A DNA stretch of 17,985 nt from an uncultured Corynebacterium sp. (GTDB lineage Bacteria > Actinomycetota > Actinomycetes > Mycobacteriales > Mycobacteriaceae), in contig CAJZGD010000014.1 in NCBI GenBank assembly GCA_915275065.1, forward strand, positions 1 to 17,985, written 5' to 3'. The position numbers and the translations under genes were made by a program. The notes beneath the pieces are model-generated. The model was not told the DNA's origin. It saw nothing but the letters and a program-made list of their open reading frames with translations, and made no database searches. Shown here piece by piece: positions 1-7,369 of this stretch (the stretch's first letter is position 1; every line of letters starts with the position of its first letter).

Positions 1-1
1 G

Positions 2-370
2 GTAGCCGCTCCGTTCCCGTCATTTTCGGGGGGTGGGGCGCTCATTCCGGCAATCATGATGCTGGTTTTCCTGCACGTGGGGCAGATGATTGCCCTACCC
101 ATCGCCCGGGATCTGGTGGGGATTATTGCCGCCGAGAAGCATGTGGGCACCTATTTTGGGTTTCTCAACTCGTTTGGCGGGTTGGCGGTGCTCATCAGTT
201 CCCTGGTGTTGGGCAGGTTGGAGGATTGGGCGAAGACCCCGCAGCCGCCGGCGACTGTTCCATGGTTGCTGCTCACCGCGGCATTATTGTTGTCTACGGT
301 CGCATTGCCGAAAATTGCGGTCCTTGCGACGAAGCGTCGTAAAGCATTGGTGGAATCGGTGACCGACTGA
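2..370 (+). CDS. MFS transporter, C-terminal part (5' end outside window)
   Basis: The reading frame is open from the first bases of the window to TGA at 368-370, so this is the 3' end of a longer gene; the internal ATG at 56 is not its start. The translation contains three hydrophobic segments: one around LIPAIMMLVFLHVGQM, one around YFGFLNSFGGLAVLISSLVL, and a last one around VPWLLLTAALLLSTVALP. It ends in a short basic tail (KRRK). The pattern PIARDLVGIIA...GTYFGFLNSFGGLAVL resembles the last helices of major facilitator superfamily drug/metabolite exporters. The solute-binding protein gene starts 37 bp downstream on the same strand with no terminator between, so the two are probably cotranscribed. 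The substrate cannot be told from this fragment. Confidence 0.75.
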   Translation, partial: VAAPFPSFSGGGALIPAIMMLVFLHVGQMIALPIARDLVGIIAAEKHVGTYFGFLNSFGGLAVLISSLVLGRLEDWAKTPQPPATVPWLLLTAALLLSTVALPKIAVLATKRRKALVESVTD

Positions 371-407
371 TTTCGCCGCAACTATCACTACATCATAAGG
401 AGTATTC

Positions 408-1901
408 ATGTTTTTGTCTGTGAATCGTCGGATCATGGCGCTCACGGCGGCCGTCATGTGCACGCTACCGCTCACCGCCTGCTTCACTGAGGATAATTCC
501 GTGGCCGGCAATAACATCAAGGTGTCGTGGCCGTTTAAGCCGGTTGCGTCGCTGTCCCCGTTTTCCGATGATGCGCTTTTGAACACCCGCCTGGGTATTG
601 CGGAAACGCTTGTCACCTTGGATTCGGAGGGGAAGCCAGCACCTGGGTTGGCCGAGTCGTGGGAAACCCCCGATGCGAAAACCGTGGTGTTTAAGCTGCG
701 TGAGGGGGTGAAGTTCCACGATGGCACTGAGCTTACGGCGAAGGCGGTAGTGAACTCGATTACGAAGGCGCTGGAGGCGGCGTCGCGGCCCAAGGGGTTA
801 GGCAAGGCGAGCTTGACCGTGACGGAGAAAGGCGACCTGGAGGTGGAGGTCACTTCGGATAAGGATGATCCGATTCTGCCGCAGCGTTTCGCCGATTCGG
901 GTACGGTGATCCTGGCCGAGGCCGCCTACGAGGGGGATAATCCGTCTCTTGTGGGTACCGGCACCGGCCCGTTTAAGGTGACTTCGGCGACCAATGATGA
1001 GGTAAAAACCGAGGCGTTTGCCGACTATTGGGGAGGCAAACCGCAGCTTGATGGGGTGACCACTACGTTCAACGAGGATGGTTCGGCCCGGGCTCGGGCG
1101 ATCCAATCCGGTGAGGTGTCACTTACCCAAGGCATTCCCATTTCGCAGGTGGCTGGCTTGGGCGATGATGTGAAAACCGATTTTGTTCCCATTCCCCGCA
1201 GCACCTACCTGCATTTAAATACGAAGAAGGGGGTGTTCGCGGATCCGGGGTTGCGGGCCCGCGTCGCAGAGGTGGTTGACCCGGGCACCGTGGTGAAGGA
1301 TATTTACGAGGACCATGCGGAAAACCCCAAAGGGTCGCTTTTCGCACAAACCAGCGAGTGGGCGAAGAGTGTGGTGTCGAAGAATTCCCTGGCTGGCACC
1401 ACCGAGCCGGAGCCGGACACGAAGATTAGGCTGGCAACCTGGAATTCCCGGCCGGAATTGCCGGAGGCCGCCACGGTTATTGCGGACCAGCTTCGCACCG
1501 CCGGTTTTGATGTGGAGGTTGTGGTCAAACCGTATAACGCCATCGAAAGCGCCATCTTGGGGGGAGATTTCGACGTGGTGTTGGGCAACCGCGGCTATGG
1601 GCTGGGGGCTGCGGACCCAGTGTCTTTCCTCATGAGCGACTATGGGTGTGATGGTAGCTATAACCTGTCACAGTACTGCAATGCGGATATTGATGCAGAG
1701 TTGCAGTCGGCCTCCGAGATTGCCGACCTTGACGAGCGGTACACCAAGGCGGCGGAGATCAGCGCGAAAATTGTTGCCGATAATGCGGTGATCCCCATTG
1801 CCCATGAAAATTCGGTGATTTCCACGAACAACCTCGATGGTATTGCCGTGGATACCTATGAGCGGAAACTGCTCACCAAGGACACCAAAATAGCCCAATA
1901 A
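408..1901 (+). CDS. ABC transporter solute-binding lipoprotein, family 5 (peptide/nickel/metallophore type)
   Basis: This 497-aa protein has a lipoprotein signal: basic MFLSVNRR, a hydrophobic core, then lipobox LTAC with the lipidated cysteine at residue 25. The mature part has SBP_bac_5 (DppA/OppA/NikA) features: SDDALLNTRLGIAETLVTLD early on, AESWETPDAKTVVFKLREGVKFHDG around residues 85-105, and GTGPFKVTS near 185. Length is normal for the family. AAGGAG at 397-402, 5 bp before the ATG, supports the start. It would capture a substrate outside the membrane and deliver it to the fused permease encoded next. Family-5 proteins bind peptides, nickel, haem or metallophores; the sequence alone does not show which. 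It lies 37 bp after an MFS gene and about 70 bp before the permease, suggesting one operon. Confidence 0.9.
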   Translation: MFLSVNRRIMALTAAVMCTLPLTACFTEDNSVAGNNIKVSWPFKPVASLSPFSDDALLNTRLGIAETLVTLDSEGKPAPGLAESWETPDAKTVVFKLREGVKFHDGTELTAKAVVNSITKALEAASRPKGLGKASLTVTEKGDLEVEVTSDKDDPILPQRFADSGTVILAEAAYEGDNPSLVGTGTGPFKVTSATNDEVKTEAFADYWGGKPQLDGVTTTFNEDGSARARAIQSGEVSLTQGIPISQVAGLGDDVKTDFVPIPRSTYLHLNTKKGVFADPGLRARVAEVVDPGTVVKDIYEDHAENPKGSLFAQTSEWAKSVVSKNSLAGTTEPEPDTKIRLATWNSRPELPEAATVIADQLRTAGFDVEVVVKPYNAIESAILGGDFDVVLGNRGYGLGAADPVSFLMSDYGCDGSYNLSQYCNADIDAELQSASEIADLDERYTKAAEISAKIVADNAVIPIAHENSVISTNNLDGIAVDTYERKLLTKDTKIAQ

Positions 1902-1973
1902 TATCCACCCAAGACCCCACGAAGCCCAAGAGCTCAAAAGTCATTGAGGGCAGTGGAGAAAGAACGGCCGACC

Positions 1974-3779
1974 GTGACTCAGACGCACCAATCATCCCAA
2001 ACCCATCATCAGGCGGATTCGGAGCCGCGCCCAAATCTGGTTGTGCGGTTCCTCAGGCAGCTGGTATTCCCGGCATTACTGCTTCTAGTTAGTGCCTTTG
2101 TCACCGCAATCCTGCCGTTTTTAGACGGCAGTGACCTGGCGCATGCGGTGTTTCGGGCCCGCGAGGCCGAGCGGGAACCCGACCCGGAAGTGTTGGAGGC
2201 CATTCGCACCGAGCTTGATTTGCCCGACACCGCGGCTGACGGTGTGGCATCTTGGTTCGGCAAGGCACTTCATGGGGATTTCGGGGTGAGCTGGGTGGAT
2301 CCATCACAGTCGGCGGCGCAGGTAGCGCTTTCGGGTTTCGGGGTGTCGATCACCATTGCGGCTACCTCCACGATTGTGGCGACGCTTATCGCCTTGCTGT
2401 TGGTGTGGCCGCGGATTCGGGCCGTGGTAGCGGGCAAAAAATCCCGCACCTCCCATATTTTAGGCATGGCGATTCTTGGGGCCCTCCCGGAATTTGTGCT
2501 GGCGGTCACCTTGCTGGTTGTGGTTGCGGTGCAGTGGAAACTGCTGCCAATCAGTGGGTTTTCCTCCCCCAGGCACATGATTCTGCCGGTGTTGTCGCTG
2601 GCTCTCCCGTCGTCGGGTCTGCTAGGCCGTATTTTGCTTATCACCATCGACCAGGTGGCACAGGAGGAGTGGGTGCGGGCGTGGCGGCTCAATGGGGTGG
2701 AGAAGCGCACCATATCCCTGGCGTTGGTGCAGCGAAGCATGGCGGTGTTATTACCGCAGATTGTGCTGTTTTTCGCCGGCACATTGGCGGCTACCTCACT
2801 GGTGGAAACCACGTTTAATATTCCGGGCCTGGGGCTTACCGGGGTGCAGGCGGCCCTGGATCGGAACATTCCGGTGTTGCAGGTGATTGTGTTGGTGGCT
2901 GTGGTGATTGGTCTTATAGCGGGTGGGCTGTCGCAGTGGCTGCGCCGCCGGCTCTTGGCGCCACTGCTTGATTCCGCCACGAGTTATTCTTCCCAGTTAT
3001 CGCCGCAGCATAAGCCGCGGGGTGGTTGGCTGCTCATTGCGGTGCTTGTCCCGTTTGTCCTGCTGTTGATAATGGCGGTCGTCACCCCGGGTACCACAAT
3101 TGATTCGGCCCATAAGTTGCTGCCACCGTCCATGGAGCATCCCCTGGGTACGGATCAGGTGGGTCGGGACTTGGTGACCCGCATTGCCCTGGGTATGGTG
3201 GTGAGCCTGGGGGTGGCGGTGCTAGTGACCGCCATCTGCGCAATCATTGGGTGCGCGTTGGGGTTGGCGGGCGCCTGGGTGGCCAAATTGGGGGATGCGT
3301 TAAACGCACTGCCTGCGGTATTCATTGGGGTGATTCTGGCCGGCGTGTTTGGGTCATCGCAGACCACCGCCGCCATTGCGGTGATGTGCGTGGGGTGGAT
3401 TCCTCTGGCGGCACACACCGCTGCTGTGGTGGAGGAGGCGAAAACCACCGGGTTTTACCGGTGGGCCGAGCTGCAGGGTGCTGACCGGTGGCGGCTGTTG
3501 CGGGTGCACACGTGGCCAACCTTGTGGCCGGCTGTGGTGCGGCATGCCGCATCCCGGATTGCACATAATGCGTTGGCGCTGGTCAGCCTGGGCTTCTTGG
3601 GGCTTGGTGCCGCGCATGATTCCCCGAACTGGGGCAAGATTTTGTCCGAGTCGGTGAATTATGTGGACCGCGCCCCGTGGATGATGCTCGCCCCCACCAT
3701 CTTCCTAATCCTGCTGGGGGTGGCGTCGGCCCTGACGACCGACACGAATCTCGCTTTGCGACGTCGTAACGCACCCTAG
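1974..3779 (+). CDS. Fused DppB-DppC-type ABC transporter permease
   Basis: Two binding-protein-dependent permease domains lie in one chain of about 601 aa, where most Dpp/Opp/Nik systems use two genes. Domain 1 (about residues 110-330) has an ATPase-coupling (EAA-type) loop EEWVRAWRLNGVEKRT near 231-246 and the DppB-like ETTFNIPGLGLTGVQAALDR. After a hydrophilic linker, domain 2 starts with the DppC-like HPLGTDQVGRDLVTRIALG (about 389-407). Its coupling loop is YRWAELQGADRWRLLR (about 495-510), followed by SLGFLGLG and PNWGKIL. I chose GTG at 1974 because GGAGAAAG at 1955-1962 sits about 11 bp upstream; TTG 1944 and GTG 1953 are in-frame alternatives. No ATP-binding subunit follows. The stop overlaps the convergent protease gene stop at CTAG 3776-3779. 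Confidence 0.9.
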   Translation: MTQTHQSSQTHHQADSEPRPNLVVRFLRQLVFPALLLLVSAFVTAILPFLDGSDLAHAVFRAREAEREPDPEVLEAIRTELDLPDTAADGVASWFGKALHGDFGVSWVDPSQSAAQVALSGFGVSITIAATSTIVATLIALLLVWPRIRAVVAGKKSRTSHILGMAILGALPEFVLAVTLLVVVAVQWKLLPISGFSSPRHMILPVLSLALPSSGLLGRILLITIDQVAQEEWVRAWRLNGVEKRTISLALVQRSMAVLLPQIVLFFAGTLAATSLVETTFNIPGLGLTGVQAALDRNIPVLQVIVLVAVVIGLIAGGLSQWLRRRLLAPLLDSATSYSSQLSPQHKPRGGWLLIAVLVPFVLLLIMAVVTPGTTIDSAHKLLPPSMEHPLGTDQVGRDLVTRIALGMVVSLGVAVLVTAICAIIGCALGLAGAWVAKLGDALNALPAVFIGVILAGVFGSSQTTAAIAVMCVGWIPLAAHTAAVVEEAKTTGFYRWAELQGADRWRLLRVHTWPTLWPAVVRHAASRIAHNALALVSLGFLGLGAAHDSPNWGKILSESVNYVDRAPWMMLAPTIFLILLGVASALTTDTNLALRRRNAP

Positions 3780-4987
3780 CCGAATAGCTGGACCGGGCTC
3801 ACGATATCCGCCACGATCACGATGATGCCCACCCCGGCCAACAGTGCCGCCACGGCAACCGTCAATGGCATCAGCTTGTCGTAATTGACCGGCCCCATTG
3901 GCGCCAATCCCCGAAGCTTTCGAATAAAGTCACGCACGCGCTCGTAGAGGACAACGGCGATATGCCCACCGTCCAACGGCGGCAGCGGCACCAGGTTGAA
4001 GAACGCCAAGAAAAAGTTCAGGCTGGCCAGCAACAGGAAGAACATGGGCCAGGCGGAGTGCTCCGCCAATACCCCACCCACGTGGGAGGCCCCCACCACG
4101 CTGATCGGACCGTCGGCCTCCCGCTCGGCGCCGAAGATTGATGCGACGACACCAGGAAGTTTCGCCGGGAACGACGCCAAACCGTCCAGGGTTGCCGTCA
4201 CCAGGGAGTCGGCAAACCCGGCGGTGGCCCCAATGCCCGCAACCGGCCCATAGGAGACGAAGAGTTCCAGCGGTTTACTGGTCACGCCAATGGCACCCAC
4301 GGTGTGTTCCCGCCCGGTTTCGTCCAGCCGGCTCGCGGACTCCACAGCAACGGGCAGGTCAAGTTTCTGGTCGCCCCGTTCTACATGCAGCGTGATCGTT
4401 TGATTCGGACGGGTCTTCACATATTCACGTAATTGTTCGAACGATTCCAGGGAAGTGCTGTCCACCCCCACGATCCGGTCGCCCGCCTTCACCCCACCGG
4501 CGGCGGCAGGACCGCTACCAGTGCAGGGCGCCAAATTTTGGGCATCCAATTGCCGGGGGGCGACACACCCCACCTCCCCCACCACCGCCGTGGTGTCCGG
4601 GTTTTGATTCGGCAGCCCCGATGTGACCGCCAACCCGTAGAGGATGATGAGCGCGATCAATAGGTTCATGATAATGCCACCCAACAGCACAATAATACGC
4701 TGCCACCAGGGTTTATTGCGCATGGCACGGGGTTCGTCTTCGGGGTCAACCTCGTCCTGGTTGGTCATACCCACAATGTCACAGAACCCGCCGAGCGGGA
4801 TGGCTTTCAGCCCGTAAACGGTTTCACCACGCTGAAACGAGAACACCTCAGGACCAAATCCCACAAAGAACCGGCGAACCTTCATGCCGTAATATCGGGC
4901 AGCAGTGAAGTGTCCCCATTCGTGCAAAGCAATGGTGAAGGCGATGCCTAAGGCAAAGAGAAGTACGCCGGTGAGATACGACATCAT
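3776..4987 (-). CDS. rip1: Site-2 intramembrane zinc metalloprotease (RseP/Rip1 family, M50)
   Basis: This 403-aa membrane protease has the zinc-binding HEWGH (HExxH, residues 22-26) in the first helix. A PLGGF segment is at 64-68, a second hydrophobic helix at about 97-122, and a PDZ-like domain at about 132-217 with GGVKAGDRIVGVDS. The third-ligand motif NLVPLPPLDGGH has its aspartate near 339. The family cuts anti-sigma factors and other membrane proteins within the bilayer; the mycobacterial orthologue Rip1 acts in envelope stress signalling. Two adjacent ATGs (4987 and 4984) are possible starts. The gene lies 75 bp downstream of dxr on the same strand, as in corynebacteria and mycobacteria, but ispG does not follow it. 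The gene symbol follows mycobacterial use; rseP is the general name. Confidence 0.93.
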   Translation of the reverse strand: MMSYLTGVLLFALGIAFTIALHEWGHFTAARYYGMKVRRFFVGFGPEVFSFQRGETVYGLKAIPLGGFCDIVGMTNQDEVDPEDEPRAMRNKPWWQRIIVLLGGIIMNLLIALIILYGLAVTSGLPNQNPDTTAVVGEVGCVAPRQLDAQNLAPCTGSGPAAAGGVKAGDRIVGVDSTSLESFEQLREYVKTRPNQTITLHVERGDQKLDLPVAVESASRLDETGREHTVGAIGVTSKPLELFVSYGPVAGIGATAGFADSLVTATLDGLASFPAKLPGVVASIFGAEREADGPISVVGASHVGGVLAEHSAWPMFFLLLASLNFFLAFFNLVPLPPLDGGHIAVVLYERVRDFIRKLRGLAPMGPVNYDKLMPLTVAVAALLAGVGIIVIVADIVSPVQLFG

Positions 4988-5062
4988 AACAGGTAGTGGT
5001 GATCCTTATCTTGTCTCAGTGGGTTATATCGATGTGGTCAGGTAACCATGCACACCCTACCC

Positions 5063-6232
5063 CTAGCGCATGATGGTGGCCAGGTAGCGGTCGGCCAGGC
5101 TCCGTGCCTCTTTCTCACACTCTAGAACCTCCATGATCGATTCTGGGGTTCTGGCGAAGGATTCGGCGTGGCTTAATATTTCTGACACGGTATCAACGAT
5201 TTGGGGGAAGGCAATCCGGCCGGCAAGGAATTGGGCGGCGGCCTGCTCATTGGCTGCATTGTACACTGCCGGCAGCATGCCCCCATAGGTGGCAACCTGA
5301 CGGGCCAATTGCACCGCGGGAAACGCCTCATTATCAACTGGCATGAATTCCCAGTTTGTGGTGGTAGCAGCGCTGAAATCCAGGGCAGGTTGGGCGCCGG
5401 GCACCCGGTACGGCCAGTGGAGGGCCAAGGCGATGGGAAGTTTCATGGACGGCGGGGATGCCTGAGCAATGGTGGCACCATCGGTGAAGGTCACCATGGA
5501 ATGCACAATAGATTGGGGGTGTACGGTGACATCAATCCGTTCGGCGGGCACGTCGAAAAGCAGACTGGCTTCAATGAGCTCCAACCCTTTATTCACTAAG
5601 GTCGCGGAGTTGAGGGTGTTCATCTGCCCCATGGACCAGGTGGGGTGCGCGGCAGCCTGTTCGGGGGTTACATCCCACATTTGTTGCCGCGTCCAACCGC
5701 GGAATGGGCCGCCAGAAGCGGTAAGCACAATGCGATCAACCTCGGTTCTTGACCCGGAGCGCAAACATTGGGCCATGGCGGAGTGCTCGGAGTCAACGGG
5801 GATGATTTGGCCGGGTGCGGCGGATTCGGTGACGAGCGTACCCCCGGCGACGAGGGATTCTTTGTTGGCCAGGGCGAGGCTGGCGCCGACTTCGATGGTG
5901 GCCATGGTAGCGGCAAGCCCGAGGGATCCAACCAACGCATTGAGGACAGTGTCGCAGGGGACGGCTTTCACCAGGTCAGCGGCGGCGGTGGCACCGGTAC
6001 GGACGGCACCACCGAGGGCTGCGGTGATAGTTTCGGCTGCTTGGGGGTCGGCGACAGCAATATGGTCGGGATTGAGCCGCAGAGCTTGGGCTTGGTCGAT
6101 GATGAGTTGGGGGTTTCTGCCGGCGGCTGCGATGCCAACGACGTGGAATTTGTCGGGGTTGTCGGCGATGACTTGGAGTGCTTGGGTGCCAATGGATCCG
6201 GTGCTGCCGAGAATAATTACATGTTTGACCAT
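5063..6232 (-). CDS. dxr: 1-deoxy-D-xylulose 5-phosphate reductoisomerase
   Basis: This 389-aa cytoplasmic enzyme converts DXP to 2-C-methyl-D-erythritol 4-phosphate with NADPH, the committed step of the MEP isoprenoid pathway. The NADPH-binding loop GSTGSIG is at residues 9-15. KES is at 124-126. The metal-binding PVDSEHSA has D147 and E149. The flexible-loop region ASGGPFRGW lies at 172-180, the NKGLE metal/substrate motif at 214-218, and HPQSIVHSMV at 238-247. All expected catalytic motifs and the family length are present. The start at 6232 gives the MVKHVIILGSTGSIG N-terminus with AGGAAA just upstream. The gene is followed by the site-2 protease 75 bp downstream. The 5' side is a long A/C-rich leader. 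Confidence 0.96.
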   Translation of the reverse strand: MVKHVIILGSTGSIGTQALQVIADNPDKFHVVGIAAAGRNPQLIIDQAQALRLNPDHIAVADPQAAETITAALGGAVRTGATAAADLVKAVPCDTVLNALVGSLGLAATMATIEVGASLALANKESLVAGGTLVTESAAPGQIIPVDSEHSAMAQCLRSGSRTEVDRIVLTASGGPFRGWTRQQMWDVTPEQAAAHPTWSMGQMNTLNSATLVNKGLELIEASLLFDVPAERIDVTVHPQSIVHSMVTFTDGATIAQASPPSMKLPIALALHWPYRVPGAQPALDFSAATTTNWEFMPVDNEAFPAVQLARQVATYGGMLPAVYNAANEQAAAQFLAGRIAFPQIVDTVSEILSHAESFARTPESIMEVLECEKEARSLADRYLATIMR

Positions 6233-6344
6233 ATTTCCTATTGTTTCACTTTTGTTTTGGTTGTGGTTTTTATTTGTTGCTGTTTGGTTATTGCTGATGG
6301 GGTGGGGTGATTATGGATGAAGCCTGGTGGTCACGTTAGCGACA

Positions 6345-6374
6345 CTAGCAGGCACTAGTTGGTGTAATAGTCAA
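6345..6374 (-). promoter_or_regulatory. Candidate dxr promoter
   Basis: On the minus strand TTGACT (6374-6369) fits a -35 hexamer and TGCTAG (6350-6345) follows after 18 bp as a weak -10. It would give a leader of a little over 100 nt before dxr. The -10 match is poor, so confidence is low. Confidence 0.25.
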
Positions 6375-6459
6375 CTAAGGGTTACCCCCTATCGTGTACC
6401 TACTTTAGGTTGATTATTTTTCTTCCGGGGGTGATTTTGTGTGTTTACACTGGTCGTCT

Positions 6460-6487
6460 TTGATGGATGGGATGCTGTAATCATAAT
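6460..6487 (+). promoter_or_regulatory. Candidate promoter for the DUF2631 gene
   Basis: TTGATG at 6460-6465 and CATAAT at 6482-6487 are separated by 16 bp and lie in AT-rich DNA about 150 bp before the GTG start. The call rests on hexamer matching only. Confidence 0.3.
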
Positions 6488-6644
6488 ATGTGCTGCATTA
6501 ATGTCGCTTTATGCCGGTAGTTGTGTAAAAATTAGGGGGAAATCTAGTTCATCACACATTCTCGCGTAGCTATGTTTTTTTCATTCAGTTGTGTTGATTC
6601 CCCCACACCATCAGCTTGCGCCGGATTGAGATAAGGAGAAGAAC

Positions 6645-7070
6645 GTGGCCGGTTCTCATCATGAGATTGCCCCCGAAGTTCATAATGGTGTTTCCACCTT
6701 AGATGAGCCTTCCGCCGCTTGGGGTTGGCATCACATTGGTCAAAATGCGGTGCAGATTGCCGGTTGGATCAGCGTGTTTGTGTTGCTTGGGTATAATTTT
6801 GGCAACCATAAGGGGCATGTCGAGACCATTTTCTTGTTTGTGTTTGCGGCGTTGATTGCGGTTGGGCTGCTTATTCAGTTGTTTGAGCCAAAGGGTAAGC
6901 AGGCGCGGACACTAACGGCCCATAATAAGCCGGTAGGCCATGTCGAACCGGACTGGACATATTTGCAGGCTACCTGCACCGGCCCTTATGCGGAGCTGAC
7001 GGATAAGGAATTGCGGGCTCTCAATATTGAGCCGTCGCGGGTTACGCATCTTCGGTCATTAGAGAAGTGA
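6645..7070 (+). CDS. DUF2631-type small membrane protein
   Basis: This 141-aa protein has a hydrophilic, His-rich N-terminus and two closely spaced hydrophobic helices (about residues 34-51 and 60-80) joined by NFGNHKGHVE. A soluble C-terminal tail contains EPDWTYLQATC and the acidic/basic segment ELTDKELRALNIEPSR. The architecture and the position beside dxr match the DUF2631 family of actinobacteria, whose function I do not know. Start GTG 6645 is supported by AAGGAG at 6633-6638, 6 bp upstream. It is probably a single-gene unit, since a strong terminator follows at 7112. The family assignment is from memory of its shape and context and should be treated as probable. Confidence 0.8.
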   Translation: MAGSHHEIAPEVHNGVSTLDEPSAAWGWHHIGQNAVQIAGWISVFVLLGYNFGNHKGHVETIFLFVFAALIAVGLLIQLFEPKGKQARTLTAHNKPVGHVEPDWTYLQATCTGPYAELTDKELRALNIEPSRVTHLRSLEK

Positions 7071-7111
7071 TGCTATAGCTGACCGTCACGGTTTCGCTAT
7101 TTATCGTGGTA

Positions 7112-7139
7112 CTGCTCCCCTTATTGGGGGGCAGTTTTT
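7112..7139 (+). terminator. Rho-independent terminator of the DUF2631 gene
   Basis: CTGCTCCCC (7112-7120), loop TTATT and GGGGGGCAG (7126-7134) form a 9-bp stem with one T.G wobble, followed directly by TTTTT. It lies about 40 bp after the stop codon. Confidence 0.9.
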
Positions 7140-7324
7140 ATTAGGTAATTGGTTAAGAATTGATAACATAATTCCGGCAACAAGCAGGATAATTGCTTGG
7201 CTAATTGGGCTGGTAAATGGGTTTTTCAGAATCTGAAGGGGGTATTTACCAGGGGTTTTTTAGAGTTTTAAATAAATACTAAATATTAATTTTAGGGTTA
7301 TTTTGGTCTAGACTTAAGGCCATC

Positions 7325-7340
7325 CCGAAGAGGGCTTCGG
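7325..7340 (+). promoter_or_regulatory. Hairpin in the presumed leader of the CAP-repeat gene
   Basis: CCGAAG (7325-7330) and CTTCGG (7335-7340) pair around loop AGGG, about 30 bp before the ATG. The DNA upstream (7140-7320) is very AT-rich and presumably holds the promoter; no convincing -35/-10 pair could be fixed. There is no U-tract, so it is not a terminator. Confidence 0.4.
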
Positions 7341-7369
7341 ATTAGATACATTCGTTGAGAAGAGGTCTC

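Larger units (their letters stand above)
6233..6644. other. Divergent intergenic region between dxr and the DUF2631 gene
   Basis: These 412 bp contain no credible gene. The dxr-proximal 60 bp are strongly strand-biased: T/G-rich on +, so the dxr leader RNA would be A/C-rich and little structured. Two CACTAG hexamers at 6343-6348 and 6353-6358 are spaced exactly 10 bp. Candidate promoters are listed separately. GC content here is clearly lower than in the flanking genes. Confidence 0.7.

Noticed and set aside
1944..1973. TTG start at 1944 for the fused permease
   Set aside because: It has no ribosome-binding site at proper spacing; GTG 1974 has GGAGAAAG upstream.
5469..6320. Long open frames on the + strand opposite dxr (also 5768-6310)
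   Set aside because: They lie antisense to a complete dxr with all its motifs, have no domain features and reflect GC-rich codon use on the other strand.
6405..6423. TTAGGTT half-site resembling a DtxR box upstream of the DUF2631 gene
   Set aside because: Only the left half matches; the centre and right half do not, and there is no inverted repeat.
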